Source: Planctomycetota bacterium
Lineage (GTDB): Bacteria; Planctomycetota; Planctomycetia; Gemmatales; Gemmataceae
Reading direction: 5' to 3'
NCBI GenBank assembly: GCA_029777335.1
Contig: JAKOSN010000172.1
Coordinates: 1-64,000, forward strand
DNA length: 64,000 bases
Each line of letters starts with the position of its first letter. Within the stretch, counting starts at the first letter, position 1. Positions 18,690 to 26,369 of this stretch are shown here, one piece after another. The notes under the pieces are model-generated. The model was not told the DNA's origin. It saw only the letters and a program-made list of their open reading frames with translations, and ran no database searches. A program made the translations under genes and the position numbers.

Positions 18690-19232
18690 ATGGACACTGA
18701 AGATCGCCGCGTGCTCGTCGCTGAGGCCTTGCGCCCCTTTCTTGCTGAGGGGGACACCTTTCAGGTCATCTGTCAGGAAGGCGAGGTCTGGGTTCATCCA
18801 TCCGCCTCCAGTTCCCTTCGACTCTGTGCCGAACGCTATCCTCGAATCTACGGTCGCCTCCTTGCGCTCGAAGTCGAACTGCAGCATGCGGGTCGCTGTA
18901 CCAATGCTCCGGCCGTCTTGCTCGGCGCCTTCTGCCTGGGTCTCCACCTCCACTGGTGGCACGGCGTTTTGCCCGACAATCTTCTTGTGCATCTCAATAG
19001 CATCTGGTTCTTTGGATTCGCGTTCCTTGTGCTCTTTCTGGCGCTGGCGAAGGTGTCGGCAGTGTTGCGTTGGCGTTTATGGCGCGGCCAACGTCAGGCA
19101 CTTCTGCACCTGTTGCGAGAGGAACGACTCGATCGCGATTGCTTGCTCACGATGATCGAGGGAGATGATGCGGTCCATCAGGTGGGGCTCCATCTGAAAA
19201 TGGATCGCACCTTTGAGCAGTTCTACGGGTGA
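18690..19232 (+). CDS. Small membrane protein of unknown function
   Basis: It is 180 residues from ATG 18690 (a TTG lies just before), with GAGAGAG about 10 bases upstream. The N-terminal 60 residues are soluble. Two hydrophobic segments follow (about 68-86 and 97-118), with a short HLHWWHG stretch at the first boundary. A charged C-terminus (about 120-180) is probably cytoplasmic. No known motif is seen. It ends 18 bp before the M20 peptidase start, so probably shares a transcript with it. Confidence 0.65.
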   Translation: MDTEDRRVLVAEALRPFLAEGDTFQVICQEGEVWVHPSASSSLRLCAERYPRIYGRLLALEVELQHAGRCTNAPAVLLGAFCLGLHLHWWHGVLPDNLLVHLNSIWFFGFAFLVLFLALAKVSAVLRWRLWRGQRQALLHLLREERLDRDCLLTMIEGDDAVHQVGLHLKMDRTFEQFYG

Positions 19233-19250
19233 ACTCCTGCGGAGACCGCC

Positions 19251-20420
19251 ATGCTGGAATCCACGCGATTACTTCGTGATCTCGTTGCTTTGCCCAGTGT
19301 CAATCCCATGGGCCGCCCACTGCCTGAGGAAATTATCTTCGAACATCGGGTGAGTCATTATCTGGAAGACTATTTCCGGAGCCTCGGCACCGTTCCTCAA
19401 CTCCACGAGATCGCCCCCCGTCGTGTGAATGTGGTGGCCTTCACTGGCTTCGCGGGGGCTCGACGAACCTATCTCTGGGAGGTTCACCAGGACACCGTCC
19501 CTGTCGATGGCATGACCATCGATCCCTTTGGAGCAGCAATCGAGCATGGCCGGCTTTCTGGTCGCGGGGCCTGCGATGTCAAGGGGGGGATGGCGGCGAT
19601 GCTGGCTGCCTTTGGTCGGCTGGTGCGCGAGCAGCCCGCGCAGTCGGCGAATGTTCTCCTTGCCTGCACAGTGGACGAGGAGCACACCTTTCTTGGAGTT
19701 CAGGATCTGATGAAACGGGTTGGTCCTCCGGGTTCGGGCAAAGCCCTGACCGCGGCGATGGCGATTGTCGCCGAACCAACGCTTTTACAGATCGTTAATA
19801 CCCATAAAGGGGTGGTGCGCTGGGATCTGCAAACCACCGGACGATCCTGCCACAGTTCGCGCCCCGACGAGGGAGACAACGCCATCTATCATATGGGATC
19901 CGTCCTGACTGCTCTGGCCAGCTACGCCGAGGAACTCCCCCGCACGCAACGCGACCCGGAACTCGGTCCGGCGACCCTGAGTGTGGGGCGCATCCTGGGA
20001 GGCACCAGTGTAAACACCGTGCCAGATCGCTGCCGCATTGAAATCGATCGTCGCTTGATCCCCGGGGAAGATGCCGAGAATGCTCGTCTCCACCTGCTCC
20101 GCTACTTGCAGACGCACCTCTCTTCAACGGTGAAGTATGACGAACCCCAAGCATTTCTCAGCATGCCGCCCCTGAGCGCGGCTGGATCAGAGGAAGTGGC
20201 ACAGCGTCTTGGCGATGCCATCAACACCGTGATGGGGGGACATCGAGTGCATGGCGTGCCCTTTGGAACGGATGCCTCTACCGTGGCCGCCGGAGGAATC
20301 CCTGCGGTCATCTTCGGCCCGGGTGATATCAGCAAGGCCCACACCTGCGATGAGTGGATCGATCTCGAACAGGTGGAACAGGCCGCGGAGATATTGTATC
20401 GCTTTGCCTGCGCCGGCTGA
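19251..20420 (+). CDS. M20 family metallo-deacylase/peptidase (ArgE/DapE-like)
   Basis: It is 389 residues; ATG 19251 follows GGAGA. It is a zinc-dependent amide hydrolase of the acetylornithine deacetylase / succinyl-diaminopimelate desuccinylase family. The metal and catalytic signatures are present: HQDTVPVD, GRGACDVKGG (bridging Asp), TVDEEHTF (Glu pair) and a late AHTCDEW histidine. The lid domain between them has the usual EIDRRLIPGE. The exact substrate cannot be fixed from sequence and no arg or dap neighbours are present. ArgE-like N-acyl amino acid deacylase is the best guess. Confidence 0.88.
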   Translation: MLESTRLLRDLVALPSVNPMGRPLPEEIIFEHRVSHYLEDYFRSLGTVPQLHEIAPRRVNVVAFTGFAGARRTYLWEVHQDTVPVDGMTIDPFGAAIEHGRLSGRGACDVKGGMAAMLAAFGRLVREQPAQSANVLLACTVDEEHTFLGVQDLMKRVGPPGSGKALTAAMAIVAEPTLLQIVNTHKGVVRWDLQTTGRSCHSSRPDEGDNAIYHMGSVLTALASYAEELPRTQRDPELGPATLSVGRILGGTSVNTVPDRCRIEIDRRLIPGEDAENARLHLLRYLQTHLSSTVKYDEPQAFLSMPPLSAAGSEEVAQRLGDAINTVMGGHRVHGVPFGTDASTVAAGGIPAVIFGPGDISKAHTCDEWIDLEQVEQAAEILYRFACAG

Positions 20421-20558
20421 ACCAACCAGCTCCAGGGGCATTACTCATGTGACCTTTTGTTCCTCCTGCTCACCTGGCGAGACAGCCACAGGCAATCTAG
20501 AATCTTCGTCCAGGGTCTTGCAAACTGGATCTACAATCACTGTCAGGGAGCAACGACG

Positions 20559-21740
20559 ATGGATGATTTCACCGAAGTGACCAGCAAGTCCTGGTTTGAT
20601 CGGATTGCCGAATCGATCAAAGGGGTGTTGGTCGGGGGTCTGCTCTTTCTCGTTTCGTTCGTGATTCTGTTCTGGAATGAAGGCCGCGCAGTGCAAACTG
20701 CCAAGAGTCTGGAGGAAGGACAGGGGCTGGTGGTTTCCCTTCCCTCTGCGGAGAAAGTCGATTCTGCGAACGAAGGAAAACTGATCCATGTAAGCGGCCT
20801 GGCGACAACCAAGGACACTCTGGCGGATCCGAAATTCGGGATCAACGCTCCAGATACCATCAAGCTGATCCGCAAGGTCGAAATGTACCAATGGAAAGAG
20901 GACAAGAAGACCGAGACCAGCCAGAAAGTGGGGGGCAAGGAAGAAACCAAGACCACCTATAGCTACGCCACGACCTGGTCCGATCGACTCATCGATTCAA
21001 GCGCTTTCAACCAGAATCCCCAGTCGGTGAACAAGATCAATCCCCCGAAGATGCCGTTCGAGAACATGACGTGGACTGCCAAGACGGTGAGCCTGGGCGC
21101 CTTTACCATGCCTTCCACTCTGGTGGATCGGCTTTCGAATGAGACACCTCTCGACGTCACCCCCGCCATGCTCGAAAAACTCCCAAGCGAGGTCAAGAGT
21201 GGTGATGCCCAGGTCGTCGACAACGGGTTCTACCTGGGGAAGAGCCCCACAAATCCTTCGGTTGGGGATGTTCGGATTCATTTCCAGGTGGTGAAGCCGA
21301 GCGAGGTCAGCATCATCGCCAAACAGACGGGGAACAGTTTTGAAGGGTTCAAGACCAAGGCGGGCGATACGCTGATGATGCTGGAGTCGGGGAAGAAGAG
21401 CGCTGCCGAGATGTTTGCCTCTGCGTTGAAGGCCAACGAGACGATGACCTGGATCCTCCGCCTGGTCGGATTCCTGGCGATGGCGATCGGCCTTTACCTG
21501 GTCTTCCGTCCGTTGGTGATGGTGGCAGCCGTCTTGCCATTTCTGGGGGATCTCCTTGGTATCGGGGTTGGGTTCTTTGCGGTGGTGGTCGCGCTCCCGC
21601 TGTCTCTCATCACTATTGGCATCGCCTGGCTGGTTTATCGTCCCTTGCTCGGAATTGGGATTTTGGTGCTTGCGGTGGCTCTGATCATTGGTGGCAAGAA
21701 GCTGGCGTCAAAGATGAAGCAGGCGAAACCGACGGCCTGA
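20559..21740 (+). CDS. TMEM43/LUMA family membrane protein
   Basis: It is 393 residues from ATG 20559, with AGGGAG 7 bases upstream. A membrane helix (about 20-40) ends in FWNEGRAVQT, the family hallmark. A long extracytoplasmic domain (about 45-315) follows, then three or four C-terminal hydrophobic segments (about 320-380) with a short basic tail. The same layout is found in eukaryotic TMEM43, an inner nuclear membrane protein, and in bacterial homologues of unknown role. It is followed by a convincing terminator, so the unit ends here. Confidence 0.85.
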   Translation: MDDFTEVTSKSWFDRIAESIKGVLVGGLLFLVSFVILFWNEGRAVQTAKSLEEGQGLVVSLPSAEKVDSANEGKLIHVSGLATTKDTLADPKFGINAPDTIKLIRKVEMYQWKEDKKTETSQKVGGKEETKTTYSYATTWSDRLIDSSAFNQNPQSVNKINPPKMPFENMTWTAKTVSLGAFTMPSTLVDRLSNETPLDVTPAMLEKLPSEVKSGDAQVVDNGFYLGKSPTNPSVGDVRIHFQVVKPSEVSIIAKQTGNSFEGFKTKAGDTLMMLESGKKSAAEMFASALKANETMTWILRLVGFLAMAIGLYLVFRPLVMVAAVLPFLGDLLGIGVGFFAVVVALPLSLITIGIAWLVYRPLLGIGILVLAVALIIGGKKLASKMKQAKPTA

Positions 21741-21782
21741 CCCGCTTTGTTCCGGATCGCACGCGGTAGTCCTCTCATGGCC

Positions 21783-21814
21783 TGGAGCGCGGAGAAAGAA
21801 GACTCCGTGCTCCA
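21783..21814 (+). terminator. Rho-independent terminator after the TMEM43-like gene
   Basis: TGGAGCGCGGAG (21783-21794) pairs with CTCCGTGCTCCA (21803-21814) with one G-T wobble and an 8-nt loop, followed by the T-rich GTTCTTTTCTTCCT. Confidence 0.8.
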
Positions 21815-22217
21815 GTTCTTTTCTTCCTCGGAATCGTAACCTCTCCTCGAACTTCCCGACAGGGTGGAATCTGCCCTCATGGTATCATTTCGCGAGTTTG
21901 CCCAGGAGTTTTTGGGATCGATCAGGATTCGAGGCGTGCGGCAAGCAAACACTCGATTTAATTCAACATAAGATTGATTATCGGACATTAATGGTGATCG
22001 ACGACTTCCAGTCTGATCATTCGTTTAGTATACGGCACTTTCTACTAACGTCTGATAATGAATATTATGTTGAATTTTTGCCAACCCAAGCTCGCCCGGA
22101 TTGAGCCCTGCAAAAGATCGTTCCTGACCACGTTCTTCCGTCAATCCTGTCCCCCTTCTCCAAACTCTGAGCTCCTGGTCCCTCTGGATTGTGTCTTGAT
22201 AGGGTTTATTTTTTCAG
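21815..22217. other. AT-rich gene-free stretch
   Basis: Base composition shifts to AT-rich around 21940-22080 and 22200-22260, unlike the GC-rich coding sequence around it. No frame here has convincing codon usage. It separates the TMEM43 terminator from the SRPBCC gene and ends in a promoter-like element. Confidence 0.5.
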
Positions 22218-22246
22218 TTGACAAAATTACATTATATCGATACCCT
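22218..22246 (+). promoter_or_regulatory. Candidate sigma-70-type promoter
   Basis: A perfect TTGACA (22218-22223) is followed after 17 bp by TACCCT (22241-22246). The -10 box is weak, and the overlapping AT-rich TTATAT is an alternative. It sits about 30 bp before the ATG at 22278. Confidence 0.45.
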
Positions 22247-22277
22247 CCCGCTTTATCCTTTTCTGTGGAGGTGTGCG

Positions 22278-22835
22278 ATGCTCTGGGTCTGGATTTCGCT
22301 CGGTATCGTGGCCACCTTGATACTCCTTCCCGTACTGGTGGGAATCGTGACGTCTCCGGTTCACGTGGTCGCGCGGAGGTGGAACTCCTCTCATCCTCCC
22401 GAGATGCTCTGGCAGGTGATCACCGATTATCCTTCCGTCCCAACCTGGCATGCGCAGGTAAAGTCGGTGGAACGTCTTCCTGACCACAACGGCCACCAGG
22501 TCTGGCGTGAGTTTCATCGCCCCAATGTTCCCTTACAATTCGAGTCGACCGTCTCGGATCCGCCGTGGCGGTTAACTCGGACCATCCTTGACGAGAAGAA
22601 AGTTTTCTTTGGCAGCTGGGAGTTCGAGCTCACCCCGACCCCGACAGGCACTACCCTGGTGATCACGGAACACGGAGAGATCCCGAATCCTTTTTTTCGC
22701 GGAATCTTTCGTCTGAGCATGAACCCTGCCCTCTCCATTGAAAAGTATCTGCGCGCGCTTGCGACTCGAATGGGAGATCCCGCACTGATCACTCCTGTGG
22801 CTCCCATTCCCAGCACGCGCGCGACGGTGAGCTGA
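22278..22835 (+). CDS. Membrane-anchored SRPBCC (START-like) protein
   Basis: It is 185 residues; ATG 22278 has GGAGG 6 bases upstream. One N-terminal membrane helix (3-27) is followed by a polyketide-cyclase/START-like helix-grip domain: VVARRWNSSHPPEMLWQVI, DYPSVPTWHAQVKSVE, and a C-terminal helix SIEKYLRALATRM. Such folds bind hydrophobic ligands in a central cavity. No catalytic residues can be assigned. Confidence 0.8.
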   Translation: MLWVWISLGIVATLILLPVLVGIVTSPVHVVARRWNSSHPPEMLWQVITDYPSVPTWHAQVKSVERLPDHNGHQVWREFHRPNVPLQFESTVSDPPWRLTRTILDEKKVFFGSWEFELTPTPTGTTLVITEHGEIPNPFFRGIFRLSMNPALSIEKYLRALATRMGDPALITPVAPIPSTRATVS

Positions 22836-22929
22836 CCCCTTTCACAATCCGTCTCATCGACACTGCGGGTGACCTCCTTGGGGGAGGGTGCGCCGTGTTC
22901 TTTGTCTTCTTTCTGAAAGTGAGGGAATC

Positions 22930-23409
22930 ATGTCGAAAACCGTCTCTGCCATTCCCGAGGGGCAACACACCATAACCCCGCATCTGATCGTTCGCGGAGC
23001 AGCCAGGGCCATTGATTTTTACAAGGCTGCTTTCGGGGCGGAAGAGATCTCGCGCATGCCTGGCCCAGGTGGCCTCCTGATGCACGCCGAGGTGAAACTC
23101 GGTGACTCGCGCGTCTACCTCTGTGACGAGATGGCTGATATGAGTGGATCCTCTCCGCAAGCGCTCGGGGGAAGTTGTGTACACATTCACCTCTACACTC
23201 CCGATGTGGATGCCCTCTTCCAGCGCGCCGTGGCCGCGGGAGCACAGGTGAAGATGCCCCCCATGGATATGTTCTGGGGTGATCGTTTTTGCAAGATCAC
23301 AGATCCATTCGGACATGAATGGGGCATCGCGACCCACAAGGAAGATGTCAGTCGCGAAGAGATGGAACAGCGCACCTCGGCCTTCCTTGAACAGATGAAC
23401 AGAAAGTAG
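22930..23409 (+). CDS. VOC (glyoxalase/bleomycin-resistance fold) protein, PhnB-like
   Basis: It is 159 residues; ATG 22930 follows GAGGG. The sequence TPHLIVRGAARAIDFYKAAFGAEE is the usual opening of the PhnB-like VOC subgroup. The metal-site half-motifs include HAEVKLGDSRVYLCDE and the closing WGDRFCKITDPFGHEWGIATH. These proteins are metal-binding enzymes or binding proteins with varied small substrates, so no substrate can be named. It is followed by a long hairpin. Confidence 0.85.
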   Translation: MSKTVSAIPEGQHTITPHLIVRGAARAIDFYKAAFGAEEISRMPGPGGLLMHAEVKLGDSRVYLCDEMADMSGSSPQALGGSCVHIHLYTPDVDALFQRAVAAGAQVKMPPMDMFWGDRFCKITDPFGHEWGIATHKEDVSREEMEQRTSAFLEQMNRK

Positions 23410-23416
23410 ATTCCTG

Positions 23417-23450
23417 GGGGTGAACCCAACCCTAGGGTTGGATTCACCCC
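23417..23450. terminator. Long perfect hairpin after the VOC gene
   Basis: GGGGTGAA-c-CCAACCC (23417-23432) pairs with GGGTTGG-a-TTCACCCC (23435-23450): 15 pairs, one mismatch, a 2-nt centre. There is no T-tract, so it may act as a pause site or RNA stabiliser, or be a protein-binding palindrome. Confidence 0.6.
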
Positions 23451-23477
23451 ATTGCACTCCCTGGCGCAGACGCTATC

Positions 23478-24773
23478 ATGGCGTCCATGAACACTGTTCC
23501 TCCGCATTCCACCCCCTGTTTGCGCGCTGGCATGGTCGGCCTTGGGATGATCTTCGAGGACACCTACCGGCCCCTCTTTGAACAACTCCATGCCGAGGGG
23601 CTGTACAGACGATCCTTCGGTCCCGTGGAGGTCGCCTTGAGCGCCGTCGCGAGTCGGACCGGAGCGCGCGCGGAGCGACTCCGTCTTGCAGGACGACTTC
23701 CCGCGTTCATCTCCTGTGCTGGCCCCTCAGCCTTGTCAGAACTTCTCCGCCATCCTGTCGATGTCGTCTGCGTTGCCACCCCGGACGATCGCCATTTCGA
23801 GGGAGCACGACAGGCCCTTCTGGCGCGAAAGCATGTCTTGATCGAGAAGCCGTCGGTGTTGCGCTTGCAGGAACTTGATGACTTGCTGACTCTGGCACGC
23901 GAGCAGGGGGTTCTTGCTCGTGTCGTCTATCACAAGTTGGCGGACCCCGACCACAAGAAACTGCGCACCCACGTTGTTGATGGCGTGTTGCGACACGTCA
24001 ACAACGGTTACTGTTCCTTGCTCGAACCAAAGCAAATCAGTGGCAGTCAGTTTGCCGAGTGGATCACCGGGCGGAATCCAGCGACCTACGTCGCTGTCCA
24101 TTACATCAAACTGATCGACTTCACCTTTGGACCCGAGTGGAAACTCCAACGTATCCACGCCACGGGGCAGCGAGGGCTTGTGGGTCCCAGCGAGGGGCCG
24201 ACCTGGGATTCAGTCCAGTTACAGATCGTTTATTTGCACCCCGACAACCGGGAGGCCGCCTTCGATATTCACACATCCTGGGTGACCCCCGATAACTTCC
24301 CAGGTTATGTCGAGCAGGAAGTGCAGTTCCGCTTCGACAACGGTGTTTGGAATGCGCACCAGCGCAGGCGTGGGGTCGAGGTCACGGTTGAGGGAAAAAC
24401 CCCACACGAACTCAAGATCACTCCAAATCATCACTACAACGGCACGTTCCTGGAGCCCTGGAATCAGCGCAGTCAACGTGGTTATGGCATTGAGGTGTTA
24501 CAACGCTTCTTCGAGGAAGTTGCTCACGTCGAGTTTGGTGGTCCCCCAGATCGACGGGCGGACCGGCTTGAGGAGGTGCGCCGCTTGAGTTACGCGGATC
24601 TCTCCGCTGATCGCAACACCGTCGCCATTGTTCAGGCACTGGAGGCCCTGCTCCAGAAACAACGGCACGGACAGTCGGGAGGTGTGGTGCGTGTCAACGA
24701 TCCACGCGGCGGGTTGGTGCTGGACCTCCCGGGTGTGGCAGAGGGGGAAATCCTGTATCCGCACAGGGTGTAA
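23478..24773 (+). CDS. Gfo/Idh/MocA family NAD(P)-dependent oxidoreductase
   Basis: It is 431 residues from ATG 23478 (a second ATG is six bases on). The Rossmann start is AGMVGLGMIF. The VCVATPDDRHFEGA segment and EKPSVL carry the family's EKP lysine, and a long C-terminal alpha/beta domain follows. Members act on sugars, inositols or related polyols. About 80 residues longer than the second Gfo/Idh protein in this window, so not a recent duplicate of it. The following class-III aminotransferase on the same strand suggests oxidation and amination of one substrate, perhaps an amino-sugar or amino-cyclitol step; this is inference. Confidence 0.85.
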   Translation: MASMNTVPPHSTPCLRAGMVGLGMIFEDTYRPLFEQLHAEGLYRRSFGPVEVALSAVASRTGARAERLRLAGRLPAFISCAGPSALSELLRHPVDVVCVATPDDRHFEGARQALLARKHVLIEKPSVLRLQELDDLLTLAREQGVLARVVYHKLADPDHKKLRTHVVDGVLRHVNNGYCSLLEPKQISGSQFAEWITGRNPATYVAVHYIKLIDFTFGPEWKLQRIHATGQRGLVGPSEGPTWDSVQLQIVYLHPDNREAAFDIHTSWVTPDNFPGYVEQEVQFRFDNGVWNAHQRRRGVEVTVEGKTPHELKITPNHHYNGTFLEPWNQRSQRGYGIEVLQRFFEEVAHVEFGGPPDRRADRLEEVRRLSYADLSADRNTVAIVQALEALLQKQRHGQSGGVVRVNDPRGGLVLDLPGVAEGEILYPHRV

Positions 24774-24856
24774 TCACACAGAGACCGAGGACGGGGTGAA
24801 GCGAGTGACAGGGTTGTATCCAGAGCGAAGGCCGACTTGAGAGGAGCGAGGGTACC

Positions 24857-26278
24857 TTGAATCATCCAGTGCATCACGCAGGCGAACCAATCTCCAATGG
24901 GATTCGCACCCAACTGGCTCAGATCGAGCCCCGCGCTCAGCGCACGTACACCCCTACCCAGGCGGTGCTGGTGCGCAGCGCGGGAGTCTATCACTGGACT
25001 CCTGAGGGCCGTCGTCTGTACGACTACAGTTCGGGGGTGCTCGTCGCCAACCTGGGCCACAATCCTCAGCGCTGGATGCACCGATTCAATGAGTTAATGG
25101 GGTGGAGTGCAAGTCCTTCCCCTGCGACTGACAATGGATCGTCACCCCCACCTGGGTTTGTCTCAGCCTTACCCATGACCGCCTACAACGCGGTGACCCC
25201 CATCGAGATCGAGGCCAGTCGCCAACTGGCTGAAGTGCTCCAGAGCCGGCCGGGTGGACGTCGATTGGAGCAGGTGTTGTGGGCCGCCAGTGGCAGTGAG
25301 GCAATCCAGAAGGCGTTGTGGGCAGCCCTTGGACGAGATCACACACGGGACATCATCCTGGCCACGCGCTACGGGTTTCACGGCAAAAAAGGGCTTGCAG
25401 GAGCAGTCACTGGCTGTGAAACCGACCACGATCGCGATCCGCGCGTGCGCTTCATCTCCTTCCCAATGAAGGAATGTGTCGATCTGAGCCTCCGCGATGC
25501 CGAGTTCGATCCAACTCCCTACAGGCGAGAACTGGATCAACTCTGGAGTCAGTTTGGCCGACATTTGTCGGTGTTGATCACGGAGCCGTACCTGGGGGGT
25601 GGGGGATCGTTTCATCCACCAAAGAGCTATCTTCACATGCTCCAGGAGTTTTGTCGCGAGCACGATCTGGTTTTCATACTTGATGAGGTCCAGGCGAACT
25701 TTGGACGAACGGGCGATCTCTTCGCCTATGAAACCTATGGGCTGGAACCCGATATGGTGGTGCTGGGCAAGGGACTTGGGAATGGTGTCCCGGTCGCAGC
25801 GACTGTGGGGCGGCGCGATCTCTTCGACAACATGGCCTATGGTGAGGGATCGGACACCTGGAGCGCCAACCCCCTCTGTTGTGCTGCCGTGGTGGCCACC
25901 CTGGAAGCCTTCGCCGACGGATCGGTGCTGGCGAATGCACGCCGTTGCTCAGCACTCATCGAAGCCGGCCTGGTGCGACTGCTGGAACTTCCCTTTGTCG
26001 CCCATGTGCGCGGCGAAAAAGGTGGCATGGTCTGGGGAGTCGAGATGAAAGACTTTGCCGGGCGCACTGCTGCGGAGTGGGCGAACGCCGTTGTCCTGGC
26101 CGCGTACAAGGGCGATCCCGAATCAGGCGAGGGAATCCACCTGCTCGGACCTTTGGCCAGGAAAGTCCTGCGGATCTCGCCCCCGCTCGTGATCACGGAG
26201 GCCGAGGCCGTCGCTTCCATCGATCTCCTCTTCCGCGTGTGTGAAAACCTGGTGGTTGGAATGCACGCCATGGTCTGA
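24857..26278 (+). CDS. Class-III PLP-dependent aminotransferase
   Basis: It is 473 residues, starting from TTG 24857 with GAGGG just upstream; no suitable ATG exists before the conserved YDYSSGVLVANLGHNP. PLP-binding features are LWAASGSEAIQKAL, ILDEVQANFGRTG (Asp contacting the pyridine nitrogen) and the Schiff-base lysine in VVLGKGLGNGVPV. The family includes ornithine, acetylornithine, GABA and glutamate-semialdehyde enzymes. The substrate is not decidable here. It lies 83 bp after the Gfo/Idh gene and ends at a bidirectional hairpin. Confidence 0.88.
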   Translation: MNHPVHHAGEPISNGIRTQLAQIEPRAQRTYTPTQAVLVRSAGVYHWTPEGRRLYDYSSGVLVANLGHNPQRWMHRFNELMGWSASPSPATDNGSSPPPGFVSALPMTAYNAVTPIEIEASRQLAEVLQSRPGGRRLEQVLWAASGSEAIQKALWAALGRDHTRDIILATRYGFHGKKGLAGAVTGCETDHDRDPRVRFISFPMKECVDLSLRDAEFDPTPYRRELDQLWSQFGRHLSVLITEPYLGGGGSFHPPKSYLHMLQEFCREHDLVFILDEVQANFGRTGDLFAYETYGLEPDMVVLGKGLGNGVPVAATVGRRDLFDNMAYGEGSDTWSANPLCCAAVVATLEAFADGSVLANARRCSALIEAGLVRLLELPFVAHVRGEKGGMVWGVEMKDFAGRTAAEWANAVVLAAYKGDPESGEGIHLLGPLARKVLRISPPLVITEAEAVASIDLLFRVCENLVVGMHAMV

Positions 26279-26288
26279 CGAACGAGTG

Positions 26289-26342
26289 ACAGGAGATGTT
26301 CACCAGGTGATCCTTCGATCTTCGCCGGTGACCATCTCCTGT
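26289..26342. terminator. Bidirectional hairpin between convergent genes
   Basis: ACAGGAGATG-t-TCACC (26289-26304) pairs with GGTGA-c-CATCTCCTGT (26327-26342): 15 pairs, one mismatch, a 22-nt loop, between the stops at 26278 and 26370. Confidence 0.65.
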
Positions 26343-26369
26343 CCGTGCAGGCTCCCTCGCTCCCCTGCC

